Of a DNA stretch of 64,000 nt, positions 26,316 through 35,269 are shown in pieces. Made by a program: the position numbers and the translations under genes. The number at the start of each line of letters is the position of its first letter. The stretch's first letter is position 1. Source of the DNA: Streptomyces cinerochromogenes. Its GTDB lineage: Bacteria; Actinomycetota; Actinomycetes; Streptomycetales; Streptomycetaceae. The stretch covers positions 186,001 to 250,000 of the forward strand of contig NZ_BMRM01000003.1 of NCBI RefSeq assembly GCF_014648635.1, in the 5' to 3' direction. Below the pieces are notes generated by a model that was not told the origin of the DNA, did not search any database, and was given only the letters and a program-made list of their open reading frames with translations.

Positions 26316-26884
26316 AGTGTGCGCAGCGCCATGGCGGCGACCTGGTGCAGCTGCTCGCGGGTACGGCCGCTCGCCGCCTGCACGGCGATGCCGTCGGTGA
26401 CGGTGTGCACGAGCTGGGCGAGGACGCGCGGATCACAGCCCGCGGGCAGGTCGGCCGCCTGCTCGAAGCGCCGCCGAAGCGCGGCCTCGCCGGCCATCCG
26501 CCGGGCGATCACCTCCTGCCGGACGGGGTCGGAGTCCGGACCGCAGGCGTGCACGCTGTTGACGCTCAGGCACCCGTGGGGCGTGTGCGGCCCGGTGGTC
26601 AGCTCGACGGCGCCGAGGATCGTCCTCTCGACGACCTCCCGTGCGGTGGGCGCTTCCAGTGCCTCGACGGCGAAGGCGCCGGGGCTGGCGAAATAGCGGT
26701 CGAGCACCGTGCGGAACAGCTGCTCCTTGTTGCCGAACGCCGCGTACAGACTGGGCCTGTTGATGCCCATGGCCGCGGTCAGCTCCGACAGGGACGTGCC
26801 TTCGTAGCCCTGCCGCCAGAAGACCTCCAGCGCCCGATCGAGCGCAGCCTCCGCGTCGAAGGCGCGCGGGCGACCGCCTGGCAT
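26297..26884 (-). CDS. TetR/AcrR-family regulator
   Basis: A 195-residue TetR: FDAEAALDRALEVFWRQGYEGTSLSELTAAMGINRPSLYAAFGNKEQLF is a standard N-terminal HTH (residues 9-57), followed by a TetR_C-type ligand domain with two Cys (HGCLSVNSVHACG). ATG 26884 follows GGGAGG at 6 bases. Divergent from the Gfo/Idh/MocA gene, its probable target, with ATCGGTA-containing elements between the two. Confidence 0.88.
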   Translation of the reverse strand: MPGGRPRAFDAEAALDRALEVFWRQGYEGTSLSELTAAMGINRPSLYAAFGNKEQLFRTVLDRYFASPGAFAVEALEAPTAREVVERTILGAVELTTGPHTPHGCLSVNSVHACGPDSDPVRQEVIARRMAGEAALRRRFEQAADLPAGCDPRVLAQLVHTVTDGIAVQAASGRTREQLHQVAAMALRTLFRPPS

Positions 26885-26904
26885 GCCGTACCTCCCGAGG
26901 TTTT

Positions 26905-26972
26905 TTACCTATCGGTACGTTACCCCCTTGATCCCCTCCTGCGGCTCCCCTAGTTTTGTATCGATCGGTAAG
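26905..26972. promoter_or_regulatory. Paired ATCGGTA motifs, candidate TetR operators
   Basis: TTACCTATCGGTACGTTA (from 26906) and GTATCGATCGGTAAGG (from 26958) share ATCGGTA; the second contains the near-palindrome TATCGATCGGTA. Both lie in the 104-bp region between the divergent TetR and oxidoreductase genes, one near each start codon. Confidence 0.5.
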
Positions 26973-26988
26973 GAACTGGGGAGGGCAC

Positions 26989-28065
26989 ATGATCAGAGCA
27001 GGGATCGTCGGAGCCGGCGGCTGGGCCGGTGTGTCGCACCTGCCCGCGCTGGCCGGACTCGCCGGGTTCGAGGTGACCGCGGTCGCGACGACCCGTCAGG
27101 CCAGCGCCGACCAGGCGGCGGCGGCCCACGGGGTACCGCTCGCCTTCGCCGACGCCGGAACTCTCGCCGCCCACCCCGACGTGGACCTGGTGGTGGTGTC
27201 GGTCAAGGCGGCCGGGCACGCGAAGGTGATCAGGGCCGCGCTGGAGGCGGGCAAGCACGTGCTGTCCGAGTGGCCGCTGGGCGTGGACGCCGCCGAGGCG
27301 GACGACCTCGCCCGGGCGGCCGGCGCCGCCGGCGTCGTCCACGCCGTGAACCTCCAGGGATACCAGTCCCCGGACGCCCGGTACGTGGCCGACCTGCTGG
27401 CCGCAGGCGCGATCGGCCGGCTCGAATCGGCCGTGCTGGTCGCCGCGGGCGACCCACTGGGCGGCGCCCGCATCGCGCCGGAGCTGGCCTGGTCCACCGA
27501 CCCGGCCGGGGGCACCTCGCTCCTGACCGTCATGGCCGGCCACTTCCTGGCCACCCTGGACCGGATGGCGGGCAGCCTGGTCGAGGTCTCCGCCAGGCTG
27601 CCCCGCCCGTACGACCACGTCGACGTCGCGGGGACCGGCCGAACGGTGCCCAACGGGGTGCCCGCGCAGGTGCTGCTCCACGGCGTCCTGGAGAACGGCG
27701 CGACCGCGTCCGTCGCCGTGCACGGGGGCAGCGGCACGCCGGACGGGTTCTTCGTCAAACTCGTCGGCGCCGAGGGCATGTTGACGGTGACTCCTGCCCG
27801 GCCGGGCATGTACATGCACTGGACCGACTGGGACATCAAGGTCGACGGCGAGCCGGTGAAGGTGCCCGACGACTACCGGACCGTCCCCTTCGACCCCGCC
27901 GCCGGACCGGTCGCCAACGTCGCGGCCGTCTACGAGGAGATCGCCCGGTCGATCGCCGAAGGGCGCCGGCCCCGCCCCGACTTCCACGCCGCCGCGGCCC
28001 ACCACAGGGTGCTCGCGGCCATCGAACGCTCCGCGGAGACCGGCACCGCGCAGAAGGTCGGGTGA
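26989..28065 (+). CDS. Gfo/Idh/MocA-family oxidoreductase
   Basis: A 358-residue NAD(P)-dependent oxidoreductase: Rossmann start MIRAGIVGAGGWAGVSHLPAL, VDLVVVSVKAAGHAKVIRAALEAGKHVLSEWPLG (the usual EKP/EWP segment), and a C-terminal beta-sheet domain with MAGHFLATLDRM. ATG 26989 follows GGGGAGGG. Members act on sugars, inositols, galactose or biliverdin. Repression by the divergent TetR is likely; TetR control rather than a sugar-type regulator hints at a non-sugar inducer. Confidence 0.83.
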   Translation: MIRAGIVGAGGWAGVSHLPALAGLAGFEVTAVATTRQASADQAAAAHGVPLAFADAGTLAAHPDVDLVVVSVKAAGHAKVIRAALEAGKHVLSEWPLGVDAAEADDLARAAGAAGVVHAVNLQGYQSPDARYVADLLAAGAIGRLESAVLVAAGDPLGGARIAPELAWSTDPAGGTSLLTVMAGHFLATLDRMAGSLVEVSARLPRPYDHVDVAGTGRTVPNGVPAQVLLHGVLENGATASVAVHGGSGTPDGFFVKLVGAEGMLTVTPARPGMYMHWTDWDIKVDGEPVKVPDDYRTVPFDPAAGPVANVAAVYEEIARSIAEGRRPRPDFHAAAAHHRVLAAIERSAETGTAQKVG

Positions 28066-28069
28066 GGGT

Positions 28070-28130
28070 GCCGACCGTGGGCGCCACGGCGAAGGCCCCG
28101 CCTGCGGCTGCGGCTGCACCCACGGTCGGC
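28070..28130. terminator. Large hairpin between convergent genes
   Basis: GCCGACCGTGGG (28070-28081) and CCCACGGTCGGC (28119-28130) are perfectly complementary around a 37-base GC-rich interior, just after the oxidoreductase stop and before the GH31 stop at 28261. Confidence 0.45.
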
Positions 28131-28260
28131 GTGGAAGCCGACCCGGCACACCCGGCACCCTTGGGGTGCGCGGCCCGGTGTCGCCGCCCGGACCGCCGTC
28201 CCCCGCCCGACTCGCGGTCCGGGCGCCCCGCGGGTCGCTGCCGTGATGCCGCCCCGCCGC

Positions 28261-30531
28261 TCAGCCCACGGGCACGGCCACCTCGCCCGTGCCGGTCGCG
28301 TCCGCGCCGCCGGTGACGCGGACGGCGAACGGACGGTCGGTGCCGCGCGCGGTGACGCGCAACCGCGTGCCGTCGCGGCGGACGGTGAAGGTCGCGGCGG
28401 GGGCGCCCGTGAGGTCGGGGACCGTGGCCTCGGCGGTGTAGTCCGGCGCGGCCGTCGGGTGGACCAGCAGGGTCGGGGTGTCCAGCCAGTCGCCGTCCGG
28501 GCGGCTGTCGTCGGACGCGAGCGGCAGGACGGCGCCCTCGCGGACGTACAGCGGCAGGCTGTCGTAGCCGTGCCGCTCGGTGCGCCAGGCCGGGCCGGTG
28601 ACCTGGTCGCCGGTCAGCAGGTGCGTCCAGGTGCCCTCGGGGAGGTAGACCTCCACCTCGCCGTCCTCCGTGAACACCGGGGCGACCAGCAGGTCCGGGC
28701 CGAGCATGTACTGGCGGTCCAGCGGGCGGCACGCCGGGTCGTGCGGGAACTCCAGGAGCATCGGGCGCATCACCGGGACACCGGTGCGGTGGGCCTCGGA
28801 GGCGGCGCCGTAGAGGTAGGGCATGAGACGGTGCTTGAGCAGCGTGAACTGCCGGGCGACCGCCACGGCCTCCTCGCCGAAGTTCCACGGCACGCGGTAC
28901 GACGTGGAGCCGTGCAGCCGGCTGTGCGAGGAGAGCAGGCCGAAGGCGAGCCAGCGCTTGAAGACGGCGGGGTCCGGGGTGCCCTCGAAGCCGCCGATGT
29001 CGTGGCTCCAGAAACCGAAGCCGCTCAGGGACAGGGACAGCCCGCCGCGCAGGGACTCGGCCATGGCCTCGAAGGAGGCCCAGCAGTCGCCGCCCCAGTG
29101 CACGGGGTACTGCTGACCGCCCGCGGTCGCGGAGCGGGCGAAGAGGACGGCCTCACCCTGACCCCGCTCCTTCTCCAGCAGTTCGAAGACGGTCCGGTTG
29201 TACAGATGGGTGTAGTAGTTGTGCATCCGCTCCGGGTCGGAGCCGTCGTGCCACACGACGTCGGTGGGGATGCGTTCGCCGAAGTCGGTCTTGAAGCAGT
29301 CCACGCCCTGGTCGAGCAGCGTCCTGAGTTTGGCCCGGAACCAGGCCCGGGCGTCCGGGCTGGTGAAGTCGACCAGGCCCATGCCGGCCTGCCACAGGTC
29401 CCACTGCCAGACGTCGCCGTTCGGCCGGCGCACCAGGTGGCCCAGCTCGGCCGCCTCCTCGAAGAGCGGGGACTTCTGCGCGATGTAGGGGTTGATCCAG
29501 GCGCTGACCTTCAGACCCCGGGCCTTCAGGCGGGCGAGCATGCCCTCGGGGTCGGGGAAGACGGCGGGGTCCCACGCGAAGTCGCACCACTGGTACTCGC
29601 GCATCCAGAAGCAGTCGAAGTGGAAGACCGTCAGCGGGATGCCGCGCTCGGCCATGCCGTCGACGAAGGACGTCACCGTCGCCTCGTCGTAGTCGGTGGT
29701 GAAGGAGGTGGTCAGCCACAGGCCGAACGACCAGGCGGGCGGCAGGGCCGGCCGGCCGGTGAGGGCGGTGTAGCGGCCGAGCACCTCCTTCGGCGTGGGG
29801 CCGGCGATCACGTAGTACTCGATGGACTGGTCCTCGACGCTGAACTGCACCTGGCCGACGGACTCGGAGCCGACCTCGAAGGAGACCCTGCCGGGGTGGT
29901 TGACGAAGACGCCGTAGCCGCGTGAGGAGAGGTAGAACGGGATGTTCTTGTAGGCCTGTTCGCTGCTCGTGCCGCCGTCGGCCTGCCAGACCTCGACGAC
30001 CTGGCCGTTCTTCACGAACGGGGTGAAGCGCTCGCCGAGGCCGTAGACCTGTTCGCCCACGCCGAGCGCCAGCTGGGCGAGGACGTGGTGGGCCCCGTCG
30101 TCGGTGGTGGCGAAGGCGGTGCCCTTGGCGCCGGCCCGGGTCAGCTCCCGTCCGTCCGCCCCCTGGAACGCCAGCGCCCAGGGGGCCGCCTCGTCCAGGC
30201 GGAGGGTCAGCGGGCCGCTGGTCAGCTCGGTGACGGTGCCGTCGCGGCGGACGGTGCCCGCGCCGTCGGGCGCGCCGGTGAGCGCGAAGTCCGGGCCCGG
30301 ACGGCGTTTGCCGGCGTGGTGGGTGACGCGGACGCCGATCACGCCCTCGGCGGGGGAGAAGCAGTCGACCGTGAGGAGCGGCGCGTTGAGCGTGTCCCCC
30401 CTCCGCGCCACCTTCTTCGCGGCCGCATAGGCGGTGAAGCGCTTCGATTCCACGCAGACGTCGCGCACCTCGACGGCGTACGTGATCTGCACGCCGTCGC
30501 GGATGCGCCAGAAGCCGTTGGTGAACTTCAT
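28261..30531 (-). CDS. GH31 alpha-xylosidase (YicI type)
   Basis: A 756-residue glycoside hydrolase. KTDFGERIP carries the nucleophile Asp416 and HWGGDCWAS the acid/base Asp482, the same residue numbers as in E. coli YicI. Other YicI-type segments are FHFDCFWMREYQWCDFAWD, NPYIAQKSPLFEEAAELGHLVRRPNG and SHDIGGFEGTPDPAVFKRW. No signal peptide, so it acts on imported oligosaccharides. ATG 30531 follows GAGGAAG. It is divergent from the ABC importer and, with the GH1 enzyme there, suggests cytoplasmic breakdown of xylose-substituted glucans such as isoprimeverose. An alpha-glucosidase role is less likely. Confidence 0.88.
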   Translation of the reverse strand: MKFTNGFWRIRDGVQITYAVEVRDVCVESKRFTAYAAAKKVARRGDTLNAPLLTVDCFSPAEGVIGVRVTHHAGKRRPGPDFALTGAPDGAGTVRRDGTVTELTSGPLTLRLDEAAPWALAFQGADGRELTRAGAKGTAFATTDDGAHHVLAQLALGVGEQVYGLGERFTPFVKNGQVVEVWQADGGTSSEQAYKNIPFYLSSRGYGVFVNHPGRVSFEVGSESVGQVQFSVEDQSIEYYVIAGPTPKEVLGRYTALTGRPALPPAWSFGLWLTTSFTTDYDEATVTSFVDGMAERGIPLTVFHFDCFWMREYQWCDFAWDPAVFPDPEGMLARLKARGLKVSAWINPYIAQKSPLFEEAAELGHLVRRPNGDVWQWDLWQAGMGLVDFTSPDARAWFRAKLRTLLDQGVDCFKTDFGERIPTDVVWHDGSDPERMHNYYTHLYNRTVFELLEKERGQGEAVLFARSATAGGQQYPVHWGGDCWASFEAMAESLRGGLSLSLSGFGFWSHDIGGFEGTPDPAVFKRWLAFGLLSSHSRLHGSTSYRVPWNFGEEAVAVARQFTLLKHRLMPYLYGAASEAHRTGVPVMRPMLLEFPHDPACRPLDRQYMLGPDLLVAPVFTEDGEVEVYLPEGTWTHLLTGDQVTGPAWRTERHGYDSLPLYVREGAVLPLASDDSRPDGDWLDTPTLLVHPTAAPDYTAEATVPDLTGAPAATFTVRRDGTRLRVTARGTDRPFAVRVTGGADATGTGEVAVPVG

Positions 30532-30771
30532 GTTCTTCCTCGGGGGAGGTGGAGTGGTTCGAGCGGGGCGCGGAGGCGTCGCCCGGGATGTGGATCGTAC
30601 ACAGGCCACCTCGCCGCCGGACAGGGGCAAGTGCCGGAAAAAACCACGGTGACCAGCCATGATCACGAGCTTCTCGGCCGTCGTCACGGGAAAGTGTGCA
30701 CGGGCGGACAGGTGCTCGGGTCTTCCGTCCGGCGCGCGCATGGCGTATTAGTCATGCCAGTAAACAAACGT

Positions 30772-30791
30772 GTCCGGCAACGCCGCCGGAC
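30772..30791. promoter_or_regulatory. Inverted repeat upstream of the sugar ABC operon
   Basis: GTCCGGC (30772-30778) and GCCGGAC (30785-30791) with a 6-base spacer lie 23 bp before the binding-protein start, in the 282-bp region shared with the divergent GH31 gene. It could be an operator or a 5' hairpin. Nothing else in this gap was recognised. Confidence 0.4.
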
Positions 30792-30813
30792 AGTACGACA
30801 GCAAGGGCCGCGC

Positions 30814-32067
30814 ATGTCGAAGCGCTTCAATAGACCCTCCCGCAGTACCGTGATACCCCTCGCAGCCGTCTCCGCCCTGGTCGCCGGGGCCGCGCTGACC
30901 GGCTGCGGCCAGCAGCGCGACAGCTCCGTCTACACGGTGCTGAACTCGTCGACCGACGAGACGTACCACCGCTGGGACGCGCAGGCGATGGCCCGCTGCG
31001 GCAAGCGGCTGGGCGTCGCCGTCGAGCAGCAGAGCGTCCCGGCGGCACAGGTGATGACGAAGGCGCTGCGCATGGCGTCCTCCCGGTCGCTGCCCGACAT
31101 CGTGCAGTTCGACGCCTCGGAGATGCCGACGTTCGCCGAGGCCGGCGGGCTCGTCGACCTCAGGACGCTCGGGCTGGGCACCGGGGACATCCCGCGGGGC
31201 ATCGTCAACTTCGGCTCCTACAAGGGGACCTACTACGGAGCCGCCCGGTCGGTGAACACCCTCGCGCTCTTCTACAACAAGGACATCCTCGACCGGGCGG
31301 GCCTGAAGGTGCCCGCGACCTGGGCGGAGCTGCGCGCGAGTGCGAAGAAGCTCACCCGGGGCAAGCGGTACGGCCTGGCGCTCAGCGCGGGCGGCGCCGA
31401 GGACGGCGTCTTCCAGTTCACGCCGTTCATGTGGTCCAACGGCGGGGACGAGACCCGGCTGGACGGGCCGAAGGTCGTCCAGGCGCTGGACTACTGGAAG
31501 AGCCTGCTGAAGGACGGCTCGCTGTCGAAGTCGACGGTGGGCTGGACGCAGGCCGACGTCAACGACCAGTTCATGGCGGGCAACGCCGCGATGATGATCA
31601 ACGGCCCGTGGCAGGTCGAGACGCTCAACACCGAGAAGTCGCTGCACTGGGGCATCGCGCGGATCCCGGTGCCGAAGGCGGGGGAGAAGTCCGTGGGCCC
31701 GCTCGGCGGTGCCGTGCTGACCGTCCCGAACACCGGCGACGAACAGCGGGAGCGGACGGCGGGCAGGATCGTCGCCTGCCTGTCGAGCGAGCGGGAGCAG
31801 CTGACGTACGCGCTCAACAGCTGGATGGTCCCGGCCAACGAGAAGGCCGCCGCCGCATGGCGCAGGCAGGTGCCCGAGCTGGACGCGCTGGCCGACCAGG
31901 TGGCCGCCGCCCGGTCCCGCACGGCCAGGCTCGGCGCCGGCTGGACGGGCGTGTCGCTCGCCCTGCAGAGCGCCTTCCAGTCCGCCCTGACCGGCCAGTC
32001 CAGCCAGGCCGCCCTCCAGCGCGCCCAGCAGCGGGCCACGAGCGGGAACCGAGGTACGCGCAGATGA
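30814..32067 (+). CDS. Sugar ABC transporter substrate-binding lipoprotein
   Basis: A 417-residue extracellular solute-binding protein (family 1). The N-terminus is basic then hydrophobic, ending in lipobox LTGC near residue 30, so it is anchored outside the membrane. Later segments (YYGAARSVNTLALFYNKDILDRAGLKVPATWAEL, NDQFMAGNAAMMINGPWQVE) are typical of carbohydrate binders. ATG 30814 follows AAGGG. It leads an operon SBP-permease-permease-GH1, with the next gene overlapping by 4 bases. No ATPase is encoded; Streptomyces sugar importers of this type usually share MsiK. Confidence 0.9.
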   Translation: MSKRFNRPSRSTVIPLAAVSALVAGAALTGCGQQRDSSVYTVLNSSTDETYHRWDAQAMARCGKRLGVAVEQQSVPAAQVMTKALRMASSRSLPDIVQFDASEMPTFAEAGGLVDLRTLGLGTGDIPRGIVNFGSYKGTYYGAARSVNTLALFYNKDILDRAGLKVPATWAELRASAKKLTRGKRYGLALSAGGAEDGVFQFTPFMWSNGGDETRLDGPKVVQALDYWKSLLKDGSLSKSTVGWTQADVNDQFMAGNAAMMINGPWQVETLNTEKSLHWGIARIPVPKAGEKSVGPLGGAVLTVPNTGDEQRERTAGRIVACLSSEREQLTYALNSWMVPANEKAAAAWRRQVPELDALADQVAAARSRTARLGAGWTGVSLALQSAFQSALTGQSSQAALQRAQQRATSGNRGTRR

Positions 32068-33008
32068 CCACGTCCACCGTCACCGCGCCCACCGCGGTGC
32101 CCCCGGCCGGCGCACCGGCCCCCGCCCGGCTGCGGCGCCGGAACCGGCTCGCCCAGTGGGGGTTCGTCGCCCCCGCCGTCCTCTTCATGCTGCTGTTCTT
32201 CGGCTACCCGCTCCTGCGCAACGTCGTGATGAGCTTCCAGCACTACACGCCGAAGACGTTCTTCACCGGCGAGGCGCCCCTCAACGGCTTCGACAACTGG
32301 TCGAACGTCTTCCGGGACGCCCTCTTCGGCAAGGCGCTGTGGCACACGCTCGTCTTCACCGCCGGCTCGCTCCTCGGACAGTTCTGCGCCGGCCTCGCCC
32401 TCGCCGTCTTCTTCACCCGGAAGTTCCCGCTGAACGGCGTCCTGCGGTCGCTGATCCTGCTGCCCTGGCTGGTGCCCATGGTGGTCTCCGGCATCGTCTG
32501 GCGGCGCATCCTCGACCAGGACACGGGTGTCCTGAACTCCTTCCTCGACACGACCGGCCTCGGCGGTCACACTCCATGGCTGACCGATCCCCACATGGCC
32601 CTGCTGTCCGTCATCCTGGTCAACATCTGGATCGGCATCCCGTTCAACATGGTCATCCTGTACGGAGGCCTGCAGGAGGTCCCCCGCGAGCTGTACGAGG
32701 CGGCCGCCCTGGACGGCGCCTCCGCCTGGCGGACGTTCCGCTCCGTCACCCTGCCGGTGCTCCGGCCGGTCATCACGGTCGTCCTCGTCCTGGGATTCAT
32801 GTCGACGGTCAAGATCCTCGACCTGGTCCTGGCCCTCACCGACGGCGGCCCCGCCGACGCCACCCAGACCCTGGGCACGCTCACCTACCAGAACTCCTTC
32901 GTACGACTGGACTTCGGGGCGGGCGCCGTCGTCGGCAACGTACTGATCCTGATCTCCGCGGTGTTCGCGGTGCTCTACCTGCGGGCCAACCGCACCGAGG
33001 GGAAGTGA
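32064..33008 (+). CDS. Sugar ABC transporter permease (MalF type)
   Basis: A 314-residue permease with six predicted membrane segments after a Pro/Ala-rich basic N-terminus. The EAA loop reads ELYEAAALDGASAWRTFRSVTLP, the docking site for the ATPase. Starts within the stop codon of the binding-protein gene (ATGA) and ends 6 bp before the second permease. Confidence 0.9.
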   Translation: MTTSTVTAPTAVPPAGAPAPARLRRRNRLAQWGFVAPAVLFMLLFFGYPLLRNVVMSFQHYTPKTFFTGEAPLNGFDNWSNVFRDALFGKALWHTLVFTAGSLLGQFCAGLALAVFFTRKFPLNGVLRSLILLPWLVPMVVSGIVWRRILDQDTGVLNSFLDTTGLGGHTPWLTDPHMALLSVILVNIWIGIPFNMVILYGGLQEVPRELYEAAALDGASAWRTFRSVTLPVLRPVITVVLVLGFMSTVKILDLVLALTDGGPADATQTLGTLTYQNSFVRLDFGAGAVVGNVLILISAVFAVLYLRANRTEGK

Positions 33009-33014
33009 CCGGCG

Positions 33015-33848
33015 ATGGCCGCTGAGAACGTGAAACCGCGTGCGCGCGGGCGCCGCCTGGGCTCCACCGTGGCCGGTGTGCTCGTCCTGGCCGTGATGCT
33101 GTTCCCGCTGTACTGGATGCTCAACACCGCGCTCCAGCCCGAGGCCGGGCTGATCGAGGTCGATCCCGTGCCGCACGGCCTGGACCTGTCCGGCTTCTCC
33201 AAGGCGCTCGGCGACCAGGGCGGGCACCTGCTGACCTCGCTGGTGGTCTCGCTCGGCGCCGTGGTCGTCTGCCTGGCGATCGCGGCCCCGGCGGCCTACG
33301 GGCTGGCGCGGTTCCGGCTGCCCGGCTCGCGCACCCTCGTGTTCGGCACCCTGATCACCCAGATGGTGCCGGGGATCGTCATCGCCAACGCGCTGTACAC
33401 GTCGTACGTCGACCTGGGCCTGGTCAACTCCTACGCCGGGCTGATGCTCGCGGACGCCTCGCTGGGCATCCCCTTCTCCATCGTGCTGATGCGCTCGTTC
33501 ATGGTGTCCATCCCCGGCGAGGTGATCGAGGCCGCGCAGATGGACGGTGCCGGACGGCTGCGGACCTTCGTGCGGGTGGTGCTGCCGATGAGCCGCAACT
33601 CCCTGATCACCTCCGGCCTGTTCGCGTTCCTGTTCGCGTGGAGCGACTTCATGTTCGCGCTCACCCTCAACACCACCGACGACGTCAAGCCGGTCACGCT
33701 GGGCATCTACCAGTACATCGGCGCGCACGTGGGCGACTGGGGATCGGTGATGGCCGCGTCCGTGCTGTCCGCGATCCCCGCCGCGATCCTGCTCGTCCTC
33801 GCGCAGAAGTACATCGCCGCCGGCATCACCGGCGGTTCCGTCAAGTGA
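33015..33848 (+). CDS. Sugar ABC transporter permease (MalG type)
   Basis: A 277-residue permease with six membrane segments (LVLAVMLFPLYWMLNTALQPE at the start) and EAA loop EVIEAAQMDGAGRLRTFVRVVLP. It partners the preceding permease and is followed after 17 bp by the GH1 gene, showing that imported sugar is passed to an intracellular beta-glucosidase. Confidence 0.9.
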   Translation: MAAENVKPRARGRRLGSTVAGVLVLAVMLFPLYWMLNTALQPEAGLIEVDPVPHGLDLSGFSKALGDQGGHLLTSLVVSLGAVVVCLAIAAPAAYGLARFRLPGSRTLVFGTLITQMVPGIVIANALYTSYVDLGLVNSYAGLMLADASLGIPFSIVLMRSFMVSIPGEVIEAAQMDGAGRLRTFVRVVLPMSRNSLITSGLFAFLFAWSDFMFALTLNTTDDVKPVTLGIYQYIGAHVGDWGSVMAASVLSAIPAAILLVLAQKYIAAGITGGSVK

Positions 33849-33865
33849 TCCCTGGAGCCCCGCAC

Positions 33866-35245
33866 ATGACCGACTTCCCGCGTTTTCCCCCGGGGTTCGT
33901 CTTCGGCGCCGCCACCGCCTCCTACCAGATCGAGGGCGCGGCACGCGAGGACGGCCGCGGCCCGTCGATCTGGGACACCTACAGCCACACCCCCGGGCTC
34001 GTCGCGAACGGCGACACCGGTGACATCGCCTGCGACCACTACCACCGCTACCCCGAGGACGTGGCGCTGCTGCGGGAGCTGGGGGTGGACTCCTACCGGT
34101 TCTCGATCGCCTGGCCGCGGATCGTGCCCGCCGGCTCGGGCGCCGTGAACCCCAAGGGCCTGGACTTCTACGCGCGGCTCGTGGACGAGCTGCTCGCGGC
34201 GGGCATCGAGCCGGCCGCCACCCTCTACCACTGGGACCTGCCCCAGGCCCTGGAGGACCGGGGCGGCTGGCGGGTCAGGGAGACCGCCGAGCGGTTCGCC
34301 GAGTACACGGCGGTCGTCGCCGAGCACCTCGCTGACCGCGTGCCCCGCTGGATCACCCTGAACGAGCCGTGGTGCAGCGCCTTCCTCGGCTACTCCGTCG
34401 GCCGCCACGCCCCCGGTGCCCGTGAGGGCCGCGGCGCGCTCGCCGCCGCCCACCACCTGCTGGTCGGGCACGGACTGGCGGTGCAGGCCCTGCGGGCGGC
34501 CGGGGTGCGCGAGACGGGCATCACCCTCAACCTCGACCGCAACCTGCCCGCCACCGGCTCCGCCGCCGACCGGGCGGCCGTCGTCCGTGCGGACACCCAG
34601 CACAACCTGGTGTGGACCGAGCCGCTCCTCGCCGGCCGCTACCCGGACACCGAGGAGGAGACCTGGGGCGAGCTGATCAGCGGCCAGGACTTCCGGCGCG
34701 ACGGCGACCCGGCCCTGATCGGGCAGCCGCTGGACTTCCTCGGCGTCAACTACTACCGGCCGACCGTCGTCGCCGACGCCCCGTACCGGGAGGCCGACCC
34801 GGCGCGGCGGACGGCGACGGACAACCGGTACGCGGAGGTCCGGTTGGAGGGGGTGCGGCACACCGCGATGGAGTGGCCGGTCGTCCCGGACAGCCTCACC
34901 GACCTGCTCGTGGCCCTGAAGGAACGGTACGGCGAGGCACTGCCGCCGATCCACATCACGGAGAACGGCTCCGCCGAACACGACGAGCCGAGCGCGGACG
35001 GGACGGTGCACGACCGTGACCGGGTCGCCTACCTGCGCGACCACCTCACCGCGCTGAAGACCGCGCTGGACGCGGGCGTGGACGTCCGCGGCTACTACGT
35101 CTGGTCGCTGCTGGACAACTTCGAGTGGGCCCTCGGCTACGGCAAGCGGTTCGGGATCGTCCGGGTCGACTACGACACCCTGCGGCGGACGCCGAAGGAC
35201 AGCTACCACTGGTACCGCGCGCTGATCGCGGCGCAGCGGCGGTGA
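33866..35245 (+). CDS. GH1 beta-glucosidase
   Basis: A 459-residue family 1 glycosidase: FPPGFVFGAATASYQIEGA at the start, acid/base Glu167 in WITLNEPWC, nucleophile Glu366 in IHITENGS, and YYVWSLLDNFEWALGY near the end. No signal peptide, so cytoplasmic. GGAG lies 8 bases before ATG 33866. Co-transcribed with the ABC importer and divergent from the alpha-xylosidase, it probably removes beta-linked glucose after xylose is trimmed. A cello-oligosaccharide role alone would not explain the GH31 partner. Confidence 0.92.
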   Translation: MTDFPRFPPGFVFGAATASYQIEGAAREDGRGPSIWDTYSHTPGLVANGDTGDIACDHYHRYPEDVALLRELGVDSYRFSIAWPRIVPAGSGAVNPKGLDFYARLVDELLAAGIEPAATLYHWDLPQALEDRGGWRVRETAERFAEYTAVVAEHLADRVPRWITLNEPWCSAFLGYSVGRHAPGAREGRGALAAAHHLLVGHGLAVQALRAAGVRETGITLNLDRNLPATGSAADRAAVVRADTQHNLVWTEPLLAGRYPDTEEETWGELISGQDFRRDGDPALIGQPLDFLGVNYYRPTVVADAPYREADPARRTATDNRYAEVRLEGVRHTAMEWPVVPDSLTDLLVALKERYGEALPPIHITENGSAEHDEPSADGTVHDRDRVAYLRDHLTALKTALDAGVDVRGYYVWSLLDNFEWALGYGKRFGIVRVDYDTLRRTPKDSYHWYRALIAAQRR

Positions 35246-35269
35246 GCGCATGACGACCGCCGCACCCGG

